Below are positions 8,351 to 15,675 of a DNA stretch of 64,000 bases, piece after piece. Below the pieces are notes generated by a model that had not been told where the DNA came from, did not search any database, and saw nothing but the letters and a program-made list of their open reading frames with translations. The translations under genes were made by a program, and so were the position numbers. The DNA lies in contig NZ_LEKU01000005.1 of the NCBI RefSeq assembly GCF_009932355.1, positions 184,984-248,983 of the forward strand. Reading direction: 5' to 3'. Every line of letters begins with the position of its first letter. Position 1 is the stretch's first letter. Source of the DNA: Riemerella anatipestifer_E (GTDB taxonomy: Bacteria; Bacteroidota; Bacteroidia; Flavobacteriales; Weeksellaceae).

Positions 8351-9097
8351 TTGACCATACCTTTTGAACCTATAGTATTTGGAGTAAAATTAAATATCCA
8401 TTTGATTTTGGAGTATTTAGCATTTTTTGTTGGCTTTAGATATTATGTATGGTTGAGAAAGTCGGTGCAGGACACTATACCCAGCCAAAATAGAGTTTCT
8501 ATTATTTTGGGAGCTATCATTGGAGCTTTCTTAGGCTCTCGGCTAATTGGCTTTTTAGAGAATCCAGTTTTGATTGATTTCAGTCCTAATCAACTAATCC
8601 AATTATTCAACACCAAGACTATTATGGGCGGATTATTTGGCGGACTTATTGGGGTTGAAGTAATGAAAAAGATAATCAAGGAAAAACAATCTTCGGGAGA
8701 CCTATTTACCTTTCCTATTATCGTTGGGATTATTATTGGTCGATTTGGTTGTTTTCTTACTGGAATTAATGAATTTACTTATGGAAAAGAAACCAAACTT
8801 TTTACAGGAATGGATTTGGGAGACGGGCTCTATAGACACCCTGTTTCTTTATATGAAATAATATTTTTGGTGTTTCTTTTTCTATTTTTGAAAAAAAATA
8901 AAGTAACTTTACAGAAAGAGAATGGCTTACTATTTAAAATATTTATGCTGTCTTATTTCGGTTTTCGATTTATAATTGAATTTATTAAGCCTAATATTTT
9001 CTATACTTTAGGTTTAAGCAGTATCCAATGGCTTTGCATAGTTTGTTGGATTTATTACTACCCTACCATTAAAAAAATAATAAAAAATGCCTACTAG
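8351..9097 (+). CDS. Diverged prolipoprotein diacylglyceryl transferase (Lgt)-like membrane protein
   Basis: 248 residues, TTG start, about seven membrane segments. Lgt landmarks are recognisable: TIMGGLFGGLIG (90-101), IIGRFGCFLTG (128-138), YRHPVSLYE (161-169) and FGFRFIIEFIKP (203-213). Compared with E. coli Lgt from memory, R143, R239 and E243 equivalents (R131, R206, E210) are kept, but the essential H103 of FHGGLIG is F96 here and N146 of GRIANF is C134. It is therefore probably not the housekeeping Lgt. It overlaps the downstream radical SAM gene by 11 bases, implying a joint function. A lipid- or lipoprotein-modifying role is an inference. Confidence 0.78.
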   Translation: MTIPFEPIVFGVKLNIHLILEYLAFFVGFRYYVWLRKSVQDTIPSQNRVSIILGAIIGAFLGSRLIGFLENPVLIDFSPNQLIQLFNTKTIMGGLFGGLIGVEVMKKIIKEKQSSGDLFTFPIIVGIIIGRFGCFLTGINEFTYGKETKLFTGMDLGDGLYRHPVSLYEIIFLVFLFLFLKKNKVTLQKENGLLFKIFMLSYFGFRFIIEFIKPNIFYTLGLSSIQWLCIVCWIYYYPTIKKIIKNAY

Positions 9098-10478
9098 AAA
9101 ATACACTTATTACGACTATACCCTTAGTTTGTGTCCTGAATGTTTAAAGCGTATTGATGCTAAAATTGTATTTGAAGACAACAGGGTTTATATGCTTAAA
9201 AGATGTCCTGAACATGGTAATTCTAAAGTGTTAATTGCTGATGATATAGCGTATTATAAGAACATCAGAAACTATAACAAACCTTCTGAAATGCCATATA
9301 AGTTTAATACTAAAACCCATTATGGCTGTCCCTACGACTGTGGATTGTGTCCCGATCATGAGCAGCATTCGTGTCTTACAGTTGTGGAAATAACAGACCG
9401 TTGTAATTTAACCTGTCCTACTTGCTACGCAGGTTCGTCTCCTACTTATGGAAGACATAGAACTTTAGAAGAGGTAAAAACGATGTTAGATACCATCGTT
9501 AGAAATGAGAAGGAGCCTGATGTGGTGCAAATAAGTGGAGGAGAGCCTACAATACACCCTCAGTTTTTTGAGATATTGGATTACGCCAAAACGCTTCCAA
9601 TAAAACATCTTATGGTAAATACCAACGGGATTAGTATTGCTAAAGATTTCGAATTTGCAAAACGCTTAAAAGGCTATGCTCCTGACTTTGAAATTTATTT
9701 ACAGTTTGATTCTTTTAAAGAAGAGGCTTTATTATCACTGCGAGGAGCTACTCTAAAGAAAATTAGAGAAAAAGCAATAGAACATTTAAACGAATTAAAC
9801 CTCTCAACTACTTTAGTAGTCACCCTACAAAAAGGGCTTAATGATGATGAAATGGGTGAGATAATAGAGTATGGGCTTAAACAAAAATGTGTAAGAGGAG
9901 TTACTTTTCAACCTACGCAAATAGCAGGAAGATTAGAACATTTTAATCATGAAACCGACCGAATTACACTCACAGAGGTTCGTAGAAAGATATTGGAACA
10001 GACGGATATATTTACACCAGATGATTTAATTCCTGTTCCGTGCAATCCAGATGCATTGGCGATGGGCTACGTATTAAAACTAAATGGAAATAATATCCCA
10101 CTTACAAGATATATTAACCCTGCAGACTTGCTAGATAATAGTAAAAATACCATTGTGTATGAGCAAGATGAAGCACTGCATCAAAAAATGTTTGAGATAT
10201 TTAGCACAGGGACATCTACTGATAAGGCTTCTTCTAAATTGCATAGTCTTTTGTGTTGTCTTCCTTTTGTGGAAGCTCCTAATTTAGGATATGATAACTT
10301 ATTCAGAATTATTATTATGCAATTTATTGATGCTTATAATTTTGATGTTCGTGCCATAAAAAAATCTTGCGTACACATTGTAAATAAAGACAATACCATT
10401 ATACCTTTTGAAACTATGAATTTGTTTTACAGAGACGAAAAGGTAGACTATTTGAACCAATTAAAAAAAGAAATATGA
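9087..10478 (+). CDS. Radical SAM protein of the Tes/MJ0619-like family
   Basis: 463 residues. The radical SAM cluster motif CNLTCPTC lies at 106-113, followed by the SAM-binding ISGGEPTIHPQF. An N-terminal extension holds C16, C19 and C40 (CPEC...RCPEHG, rubredoxin-like) and a CPYDCGLCPD cluster (C81, C85, C88) with C96; more cysteines follow (IPVPC, LLCCLPF). This cysteine-rich plan is that of archaeal tetraether synthase Tes and MJ0619-type proteins, which act on lipid chains or pterins with several iron-sulfur clusters. The substrate here is unknown. The gene overlaps the Lgt-like gene by 11 bases and the next small membrane gene by 4 (ATGA), so the three are translationally coupled. Confidence 0.85.
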   Translation: MPTRKYTYYDYTLSLCPECLKRIDAKIVFEDNRVYMLKRCPEHGNSKVLIADDIAYYKNIRNYNKPSEMPYKFNTKTHYGCPYDCGLCPDHEQHSCLTVVEITDRCNLTCPTCYAGSSPTYGRHRTLEEVKTMLDTIVRNEKEPDVVQISGGEPTIHPQFFEILDYAKTLPIKHLMVNTNGISIAKDFEFAKRLKGYAPDFEIYLQFDSFKEEALLSLRGATLKKIREKAIEHLNELNLSTTLVVTLQKGLNDDEMGEIIEYGLKQKCVRGVTFQPTQIAGRLEHFNHETDRITLTEVRRKILEQTDIFTPDDLIPVPCNPDALAMGYVLKLNGNNIPLTRYINPADLLDNSKNTIVYEQDEALHQKMFEIFSTGTSTDKASSKLHSLLCCLPFVEAPNLGYDNLFRIIIMQFIDAYNFDVRAIKKSCVHIVNKDNTIIPFETMNLFYRDEKVDYLNQLKKEI

Positions 10479-10678
10479 CATTAGAAGAATTGCCCTATAT
10501 TATAGTAGCCCTCTTGGCAATATCAAGCCCAGCTATACTTTTTGGTATTATAGGTATCTTGGTAAAAAAACAGAACCCTAAAGCAGCTAAAGTCTTTTTT
10601 AATTTAATATGGGTGTATTTCATATTATTTTTCATATTACTTATAATAGGTATTGGTATCTGTGGAGGATTTAAATAA
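10475..10678 (+). CDS. Small membrane protein 1, coupled to the radical SAM gene
   Basis: 67 residues with two predicted membrane helices (about 8-30 and 44-63) joined by a basic loop VKKQNPKAAK, ending IGIGICGGFK. The start codon overlaps the radical SAM stop in ATGA, a strong sign that it is translated with that gene. A second, clearly related protein lies at 10834-11028 and shares the IIGIL-KK-NPKA/VA and IGIGICGG segments. I do not recognise a named family. It may be a partner or membrane anchor of the radical SAM or Lgt-like protein. Confidence 0.75.
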   Translation: MTLEELPYIIVALLAISSPAILFGIIGILVKKQNPKAAKVFFNLIWVYFILFFILLIIGIGICGGFK

Positions 10679-10689
10679 CCATTTTTTCT

Positions 10690-10735
10690 AAGGTGAATAA
10701 TTTGTGCCAGAAAGTTTAACAAAATATCTTAATTT
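10690..10735 (+). repeat. Relic of the TPR-gene leader, copy 1
   Basis: The stretch GCCAGAAAGTTTAACAAAAT... matches the leader found intact upstream of 12733 and again at 11068-11149 (shared CAGAAAGTTTAACAA and ATATCTTA). Here the -7 element is degraded and no coding sequence follows. It is the first of three copies and marks a tandem duplication. Confidence 0.6.
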
Positions 10736-10766
10736 ATAAGAGCATCTTTGAAAGATGAGGTTTGTA

Positions 10767-10837
10767 GATGTCGCATGTGTTTGATTATGAAATGATTTTA
10801 TAGGATTCAGTTAGATAAATTAAAAAAACAAATATGA
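10767..10837 (+). pseudogene. Relic of the 3' end of a second radical SAM gene copy
   Basis: Just before the second small membrane gene the DNA reads, in the frame ending at TGA 10835-10837, MK-stop-FYRIQLDKLKKQI. The intact radical SAM protein ends MNLFYRDEKVDYLNQLKKEI. The match, the identical TGA/ATG overlap and the position in front of a paralogous small gene show that a unit covering the radical SAM 3' end was duplicated and then decayed. Upstream of 10781 the similarity becomes too weak to trace reliably. Confidence 0.6.
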
Positions 10838-11028
10838 CAATATTAGAAGCTGGTAATTTAAATGGATTAGTTGCTCTTATGATGATAATAATGTTTGGTC
10901 CTCCGTTATTATTTAGCATTATAGGGATTCTTTTGAGGAAAAAAAATCCTAAAGTGGCTAATATATTTTTTATTCTAGCTGGAGTATATATCATAATAGG
11001 CATTGGCATTTGTGGAGGATTATTTTAA
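10834..11028 (+). CDS. Small membrane protein 2, paralogue of the 10475 protein
   Basis: 64 residues with two membrane helices and the same central and C-terminal features as its neighbour (SIIGILLRKKNPKVANIFF and IGIGICGGLF). The upstream bases AATTAAAAAAACAAATATGACA are nearly those before the first copy. The frame is open over its whole length even though the radical SAM relic in front has decayed, so it may still be expressed. It is separated from the following broken TPR-type gene by about 40 bases. Confidence 0.65.
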   Translation: MTILEAGNLNGLVALMMIIMFGPPLLFSIIGILLRKKNPKVANIFFILAGVYIIIGIGICGGLF

Positions 11029-11067
11029 GTATTTTAATAATAAATAGCCGTTCACTCATTTAAAACT

Positions 11068-11149
11068 ACCATTCAGTAAGATATTTTTCTTTAAGGCAAA
11101 TGTCCGTTTTACATTTGCATCAGAAAGTTTAACAATAAAATATCTTATT
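11068..11149 (+). repeat. TPR-gene leader, copy 2, with -7 element
   Basis: About 82 bases nearly identical to 12651-12732, including ATTCAGTAAGATATTTTTCTT, the -7 element TACATTTG (11110-11117) and CAGAAAGTTTAACAA. It drives only a truncated gene copy. Confidence 0.8.
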
Positions 11150-11348
11150 ATGAAAAACAAAGTTTTAAACACAAAGAAATGGGTTGAGGTTTTAGCCGTA
11201 GTAGTTAGTACAGGTTTTGCACACGCACAAACCGATTATCAATCTCAACTACAAAAGAGCATTGTTCAGATGGAACAATCCAAAAATGCCTAAGAGTTGG
11301 CTCTTGTAATTAGAGAGTTGGTGGTAATACTGTTCAATCCCAACACAA
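11150..11348 (+). pseudogene. Truncated copy of the secreted TPR-type gene
   Basis: From ATG 11150 the sequence closely follows the intact gene at 12733 (MKNKVLNTKKW, signal peptide, AQTDYQSQLQKSIVQMEQSKNA) but codon 48 is TAA at 11291-11293 where the intact gene has CAA. Similarity fades after about 11312 and stops near 11348, so the remaining three quarters of the gene are missing. The signal peptide and first residues could still be translated from the intact promoter. The next gene begins 28 bases later. Confidence 0.85.
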
Positions 11349-11376
11349 ATTAAAAACAACTAAATAATTAAAAAGT

Positions 11377-12045
11377 ATGGAACAAACAATTAAGATACTT
11401 ATTTATATTCACGCTTTTTTTGGAGGACTTGGTTTAATAACAGGAATGATAAGTATTTTCGTGAAAAAAGGAGGTTTTAATCACAAAAGAACGGGGAAAA
11501 TATTTTCATACACAATGATAATAAGTTCATTGATTTCACTTATTGTAGCCAGAATGCCCAATCACGAGAATTTATTTTTATTTCTAATCGGAATATTTAC
11601 AATTTATCTGATTCTGGCAGGAAACCGAGCATTGACATTAAAGAATAAGACTAAAACCAAAGCAGACTGGATTGACAAGCTAGTATCTGGAATAATGCTT
11701 TTAGTTTCAATTGGAATGTTAATACTTGGAATTATTGGAATGATTCAGAAAATTGAAAATAGTATATTATATCTTTTCTTTGGTGGCTTTGGGGTGTTTA
11801 TGACAATAAGAGATTTTCAAACTTTTCAGGTTTTTACCGAAAAGAAAGATGCTTGGTTAATTAGTCATTTAGGACGAATGATGGGAGCATTGATAGCTTC
11901 TGTAACCGCTTTTTTAGTTGCTGGATTACATATTGGAACAACATTAGTTTGGATTATGCCGACAATTTTAGGAACGGTTTACATTGTACATTGGAACAGA
12001 CGATTGAAATCAAAAAATAAAAGCAAAATCGAGCTTGACAAATAA
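11377..12045 (+). CDS. Uncharacterised multi-pass membrane protein (DUF2306-like)
   Basis: 222 residues with about seven hydrophobic helices, an N-terminal HAFFGGLGLITGMISI, a conserved-looking FNHKRTGKIF loop and a C-terminal SHLGRMMGALIASVTAFLV followed by a basic tail. The histidine pattern resembles DUF2306 membrane proteins, whose function is not known. It sits between a broken and an intact copy of the same TPR-type gene, so it was probably inserted between the duplicated units, or carried in with them. The family call is tentative. Confidence 0.6.
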   Translation: MEQTIKILIYIHAFFGGLGLITGMISIFVKKGGFNHKRTGKIFSYTMIISSLISLIVARMPNHENLFLFLIGIFTIYLILAGNRALTLKNKTKTKADWIDKLVSGIMLLVSIGMLILGIIGMIQKIENSILYLFFGGFGVFMTIRDFQTFQVFTEKKDAWLISHLGRMMGALIASVTAFLVAGLHIGTTLVWIMPTILGTVYIVHWNRRLKSKNKSKIELDK

Positions 12046-12062
12046 GCATTACCATCAACAAG

Positions 12063-12168
12063 GTATTGCCAAAATCGGGTTGAAGTTGTTTTTTATAAAA
12101 TTTTGTTTATTTTCGAAGAGTGATTTCAGTTGAAGTTGGGTGCTAAGAAGCCTCGCTTTCGGCAATAC
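12063..12168. repeat. Inverted repeat in the spacer after the DUF2306-like gene
   Basis: GTATTGCC (12063-12070) and GGCAATAC (12161-12168) are inverted and enclose two direct copies of GTTGAAGTTG. No gene is visible in the enclosed 90 bases. It may be the edge of a decayed mobile element; this is a guess. Confidence 0.35.
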
Positions 12169-12211
12169 TCCAACCATTTCCGCCGCCCCCTATTTTTTAT
12201 AATTATGGGTA

Positions 12212-12382
12212 ATGAACTCGCAGCTATTCGATTTAGCTGAACACACCAACCCAAGTCTCTTTCTCACAGAAAAAGCTGGAACGGACAAAACCACCTTCCT
12301 CAACCATTTCGTTAAAAACACCCAAAAAACATTGGGGGCAAAACAAAAATCAACTGGGGAAACAAAAAAATATCTGGGGTGA
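12212..12382 (+). pseudogene. N-terminal relic of a PIF1-like/AAA helicase
   Basis: A 56-codon frame starting MNSQLFDLAEHTNPSLFLTE and continuing KAGTDKTTFLNHFVKNTQK. This resembles the first 40 residues of Bacteroidota PIF1-type helicases, whose Walker A normally reads GKAGTGKTTFL; here the two glycines around the loop are E and D, which should abolish nucleotide binding. After about residue 41 the frame runs into a 21-bp repeat array and stops. The rest of the helicase is absent, so this is a fossil, not a working gene. Confidence 0.55.
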
Positions 12383-12503
12383 TAGACCAACAAGGTGGGA
12401 CGACTCAAAAAAATAGCGGGCAACATAAAAATAAGGTGGGGTAAAAGAATAATGACAATGGGCAACATAAATGGTTGATAAAAAACAGGAAAACAACTTG
12501 GGG
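12331..12503. repeat. Degenerate 21-bp periodic G-tract array
   Basis: Runs of three to five G begin at 12334, 12356, 12376, 12397, 12418, 12438, 12460 and 12500, that is every 20-22 bases with one unit (near 12480) degraded. Between them lie A-rich stretches such as AAACAAAAATCAAC. On the minus strand the units read roughly CCCCAnnTTnTTTTTTTnTTG. Apparent minus-strand frames across it simply show a 7-residue repeat and look non-coding. Confidence 0.65.
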
Positions 12504-12650
12504 CGATAGAAGAATGAATGGTTTTTATCCATAAAATTGAACATAATTCAAAAAAACTGAACGTACATCATTAAAATTCCTTAAAATGGTTTTGAAATTC
12601 CTCACATAGGGCTTAAATAGGTAAGTTTTACAGTTCAGTTACCCAATAGT

Positions 12651-12732
12651 ACCGTTCAGTAAGATATTTTTCTTTAGGGTAAAGGTTCGTTTTACATTTG
12701 CATCAGAAAGTTTAACAAAAAAATATCTTATT
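12651..12732 (+). promoter_or_regulatory. Promoter and leader of the intact TPR-type gene (copy 3)
   Basis: The -7 element TACATTTG lies at 12693-12700, 33 bases before the ATG. The whole 82-base leader is repeated at 11068-11149 and partly at 10690-10735. Confidence 0.65.
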
Positions 12733-13392
12733 ATGAAAAACAAAGTTTTAAACACAAAGAAATGGGTCGCTGTTTTAGCAGTAGTTGTTAGCACAGGTTT
12801 TGCACACGCACAAACCGATTATCAATCTCAACTACAAAAGAGCATTGTTCAGATGGAACAATCCAAAAATGCCCAAGAGTTGGCTCCTGTAACTAAAGCG
12901 TTTGCGAAAATAGCCGAGGAAAATCCTAACCAGTGGTTGCCTTACTATTATGCGAGTTACAATAGTGTAATGGAAGGGTTCAGAGGTAATTACGCCGATA
13001 AAGCCAAACTAGAAACACTAGCCAACCAAGCTGAAGAATGGATGAAAAAGGCAGAAGCCCTTTCGCCTGAAAATGCAGAGATTTATATTCTCAAAGCTCG
13101 CATCAATGGATTGAGAATGATGATAAATCCACAGAAATATTATGCGACTGATGGCAAATCTTATGGCGAAAATTTAGCGAAGGCTAAAAAACTTAGCCCA
13201 AATAATCCTAGAATTACTTTGCTGGAAGCTGAAACAGTGTACTATACACCAAAAGAACACGGTGGAAGTAAGGAACTTGGTTTAAAACTATTTGAAAAAG
13301 CCTTAAAACAGTTTGAAACCCAAGAAGCCGAACAAAAACTATTACCTCATTGGGGCAAGAAAGAGGCTCAGTATTTCTTATCTTTGAAGTAA
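12733..13392 (+). CDS. Secreted TPR-like protein, unknown function
   Basis: 219 residues with a signal peptide (MKNKVLNTKKWVAVLAVVVSTGFAHA, cleavage before QTDY). The mature part is helical with TPR-like character: NPNQWLPYYYASYNSVMEG, AEEWMKKAEALSPENAEIYILKARI, AKAKKLSPNNPRITLLEAETVYY. It is predicted periplasmic. A truncated copy lies at 11150, and a strong terminator separates it from the histidine kinase downstream, so it is its own transcript. Its partner is unknown. Confidence 0.8.
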   Translation: MKNKVLNTKKWVAVLAVVVSTGFAHAQTDYQSQLQKSIVQMEQSKNAQELAPVTKAFAKIAEENPNQWLPYYYASYNSVMEGFRGNYADKAKLETLANQAEEWMKKAEALSPENAEIYILKARINGLRMMINPQKYYATDGKSYGENLAKAKKLSPNNPRITLLEAETVYYTPKEHGGSKELGLKLFEKALKQFETQEAEQKLLPHWGKKEAQYFLSLK

Positions 13393-13405
13393 ATATAAAT
13401 ATTTT

Positions 13406-13436
13406 GGTGAGGAAGAACTTTCCTCACCATCTTTTT
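13406..13436 (+). terminator. Rho-independent terminator after the TPR-type gene
   Basis: 9-bp stem GGTGAGGAA (13406-13414) / TTCCTCACC (13420-13428), followed by a short T run at 13432-13436. Confidence 0.85.
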
Positions 13437-13449
13437 CAAAATTTAACTT

Positions 13450-14472
13450 ATGAAAACATTTTCTTTTAAAAATATACGCACTTTATTTATTGTAAGTGTA
13501 CTTTCTGCCCTTTTCTTCTTTTTATTTGCTACACCTGAAAAAACAATTCATAACTTTTTTATTAGTTGGGCAATATCGCTTCTATATACATTTGGGTTTG
13601 GTATTACTAATGGCTTGCTAAACGAGTTTTTAGATAAAAAATACAATTGGACGACCCAACTTAAACCTAGACTTTTTGGGGGAATAATCGTGATTATTAT
13701 TAATATTATTATTGCTTATGGGCTTAATTATTTCAATTTTGTAATTATTCAAGGAATGCCCGCAGAGGATTACTTTAGTGCCAAATCACATTCTGTAAAT
13801 TTATTTATGGTTATCTTTGCTTTATTGATATCTTCTGTTCTTCACGCCTATGGTTTTATGAAAGCCTTGCAACAAAGCACTCAAGAGAAAATAGAAGTGC
13901 AGGAACAATTAGCCAAAGCCTCGGAGGCACAATTTCAAAGTTTAAAGACTCAGTTAGACCCGCATTTTCTGTTTAATTCTTTAAATGTCTTAACGGCGTT
14001 GATTGAGGAAAACCCACCGAAAGCCCAAAAATTCACGGAGGATATGTCTAAAATATACCGCTATGTTTTGGAACAAAGGGACAAAAAAACCGTAAGTGTT
14101 GCCGAAGAAATCAGCTTTGCAAAAACCTATGCCGAACTCCTTAAAACCCGTTTTGAAGACAGTGTTAATTTTAGTTTTGATATAAATCCCAACTTTGAAA
14201 ATCATTTAGTAGTGCCATTGTCCTTACAATTATTGTTGGAGAATGTGATTAAACACAACTTTGCTACCACTCAAAAACCGTTGAATATTAAGGTTTATAC
14301 CACCTCGTCTTATTTGATGGTAGAAAATAATTTACAAGCGAGAGAGATGTCCGCAGGTAGTACAGGCGTTGGATTAAAAAATATTCAACAACGCTACGCC
14401 TTACTCACGCATAAGGAAGTGAATATTGTTAAAAATGAAACTATTTTTCGTGTAGAAATCCCTTTGATATAA
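13450..14472 (+). CDS. LytS/YehU-type sensor histidine kinase
   Basis: 340 residues. Four membrane helices occupy about 10-145, then a coiled linker (STQEKIEVQEQLAKASEAQFQSLK) leads to the His_kinase motif LDPHFLFNSLNVL with phospho-acceptor H172. The ATP-binding part has the N box PLSLQLLLENVIKH and the G-box region STGVGLKNIQQR. Such kinases pair with LytTR regulators; the partner starts 10 bases downstream. No extracellular sensor domain is present, so the signal is probably sensed in or at the membrane. Confidence 0.92.
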   Translation: MKTFSFKNIRTLFIVSVLSALFFFLFATPEKTIHNFFISWAISLLYTFGFGITNGLLNEFLDKKYNWTTQLKPRLFGGIIVIIINIIIAYGLNYFNFVIIQGMPAEDYFSAKSHSVNLFMVIFALLISSVLHAYGFMKALQQSTQEKIEVQEQLAKASEAQFQSLKTQLDPHFLFNSLNVLTALIEENPPKAQKFTEDMSKIYRYVLEQRDKKTVSVAEEISFAKTYAELLKTRFEDSVNFSFDINPNFENHLVVPLSLQLLLENVIKHNFATTQKPLNIKVYTTSSYLMVENNLQAREMSAGSTGVGLKNIQQRYALLTHKEVNIVKNETIFRVEIPLI

Positions 14473-14482
14473 TATTAAAAAA

Positions 14483-15229
14483 ATGAAAGCAATTATTATA
14501 GAAGACGAACAATTAGCCGCAAGAAAGCTAAAACGAATGTTAGAGAAGTTTCCAGAGATAGAGGTAGTGGCAACTTTAGCTTCGGTAGAGGAAGGCGTTG
14601 ATTATTTTAAAACACAATCACACCCTGACCTTATTTTTTCGGATATTATGTTAGGTGATGGGCTGTCTTTTGATATTTTCGAACAAGTGCCTACCAAAAG
14701 TTTTATTATTTATACTACGGCGTTTGACCAATATACTTTAAAGGCGTTTAAACTTAACTCTATTGATTATTTACTAAAGCCTTTTTCACAAGAGGATTTA
14801 GAACAAGCGATAGAGAAATTTCACTCCTTTCTTCCAAAAGAACAAGGCTACGAACAGCTAAATTTTAAAGAACTTATCCAAAAGAAAACACCTAAACTCA
14901 CAAGAGTTGTAGCTAAAGTAGGATATAATTTAAAGGTATTGAGTATAGAAAATATTAGTTGTTTTTACAGCGAAAACAAAATCGTTTATGCTCAAACCGA
15001 GAACAGAGCTTATCCTACGGAATTTACTTTAGATGAGTTAGAAAAACTGTTAGATTTAAAGAAATTTTTCAGAGTTAGTAGACAATTTATTATCCATTTA
15101 GAGCATATTAAAAATATTAACACTTCCCCATACTACAAAGTGGAACTCAATCACCCGTTAGAGCAAGAAATTACAATAAGCAGAGAGCGAGTAAAACACT
15201 TTAAATCTTGGCTAGAAGGAGGATTTTAA
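14483..15229 (+). CDS. LytTR-family response regulator
   Basis: 248 residues: a receiver domain with acidic E8/D9, phospho-acceptor D54 (LIFSDIMLGDG), T/Y in YTTAF and lysine in YLLKPF, followed by a LytTR DNA-binding domain (about 145-245, ISCFYSENKIVYAQTENRAYPTEFTLDELEKLL...FFRVSRQFIIHLEHI). It forms a two-component system with the kinase just upstream. Its stop codon overlaps by 4 bases the stop of the convergent DUF4870 gene, so there is no spacer for a terminator. Confidence 0.93.
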   Translation: MKAIIIEDEQLAARKLKRMLEKFPEIEVVATLASVEEGVDYFKTQSHPDLIFSDIMLGDGLSFDIFEQVPTKSFIIYTTAFDQYTLKAFKLNSIDYLLKPFSQEDLEQAIEKFHSFLPKEQGYEQLNFKELIQKKTPKLTRVVAKVGYNLKVLSIENISCFYSENKIVYAQTENRAYPTEFTLDELEKLLDLKKFFRVSRQFIIHLEHIKNINTSPYYKVELNHPLEQEITISRERVKHFKSWLEGGF

Positions 15230-15582
15230 ATAAATCTAATAGTTAAAGGATATCTTACAGATTGATTATCTTTAGATTTAATAGCTTGTATAATAGGTGC
15301 TATAATCATAAGAAGTGCTATAATAGATATGAATAAAAAACCTATCAGAATAAAGCATAAAGGTATAGATACCAAAATGGATAGAAACATAGTGATTTGA
15401 AAGTTAATAACCTCTTTGCCTTGTTCATTTATTCCCTGTATTTCATCTTTTTTGAAAGCCCAAATTAAGATAGGAGCTATAAGCCCACCGAATCCTGTAA
15501 TAAGATTAAATAATTGAGATAAATGTAGTAGAAACAACATATCTTTGTCTTCTTTCATTTGAGAAAAATTAAGGTTTTCCAT
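15226..15582 (-). CDS. DUF4870 domain membrane protein
   Basis: 118 residues with three to four membrane helices. The central IAPILIWAFKKDEIQGINEQGKEVINFQIT is the hallmark of DUF4870 (usually a polar loop with NEQGKExxNFQ between helices). The family is common in Bacteroidota and Firmicutes and has no known function. It converges on the response regulator gene, sharing 4 bases at the stops. No promoter is obvious in the 93 bases upstream, which are very AT-rich. Confidence 0.85.
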   Translation of the reverse strand: MENLNFSQMKEDKDMLFLLHLSQLFNLITGFGGLIAPILIWAFKKDEIQGINEQGKEVINFQITMFLSILVSIPLCFILIGFLFISIIALLMIIAPIIQAIKSKDNQSVRYPLTIRFI

Positions 15583-15675
15583 TTTTATAAAGTTTTTTAC
15601 GAAAATAACTAATTTATTTGATATTGAATAATCTTATAAAACTATTTAATAGCTAAAAAATAATACAAGAAGCTA

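Noticed and set aside
12331..12503. G-quadruplex-forming sequence
   Set aside because: G runs are about 18 bases apart, too far for a stable intramolecular quadruplex in the usual sense; the period is the interesting part.
12190..12544. Minus-strand frames across the G-tract array
   Set aside because: They only show a 7-residue periodicity caused by the 21-bp DNA period; two frames overlap each other and neither has a start signal.
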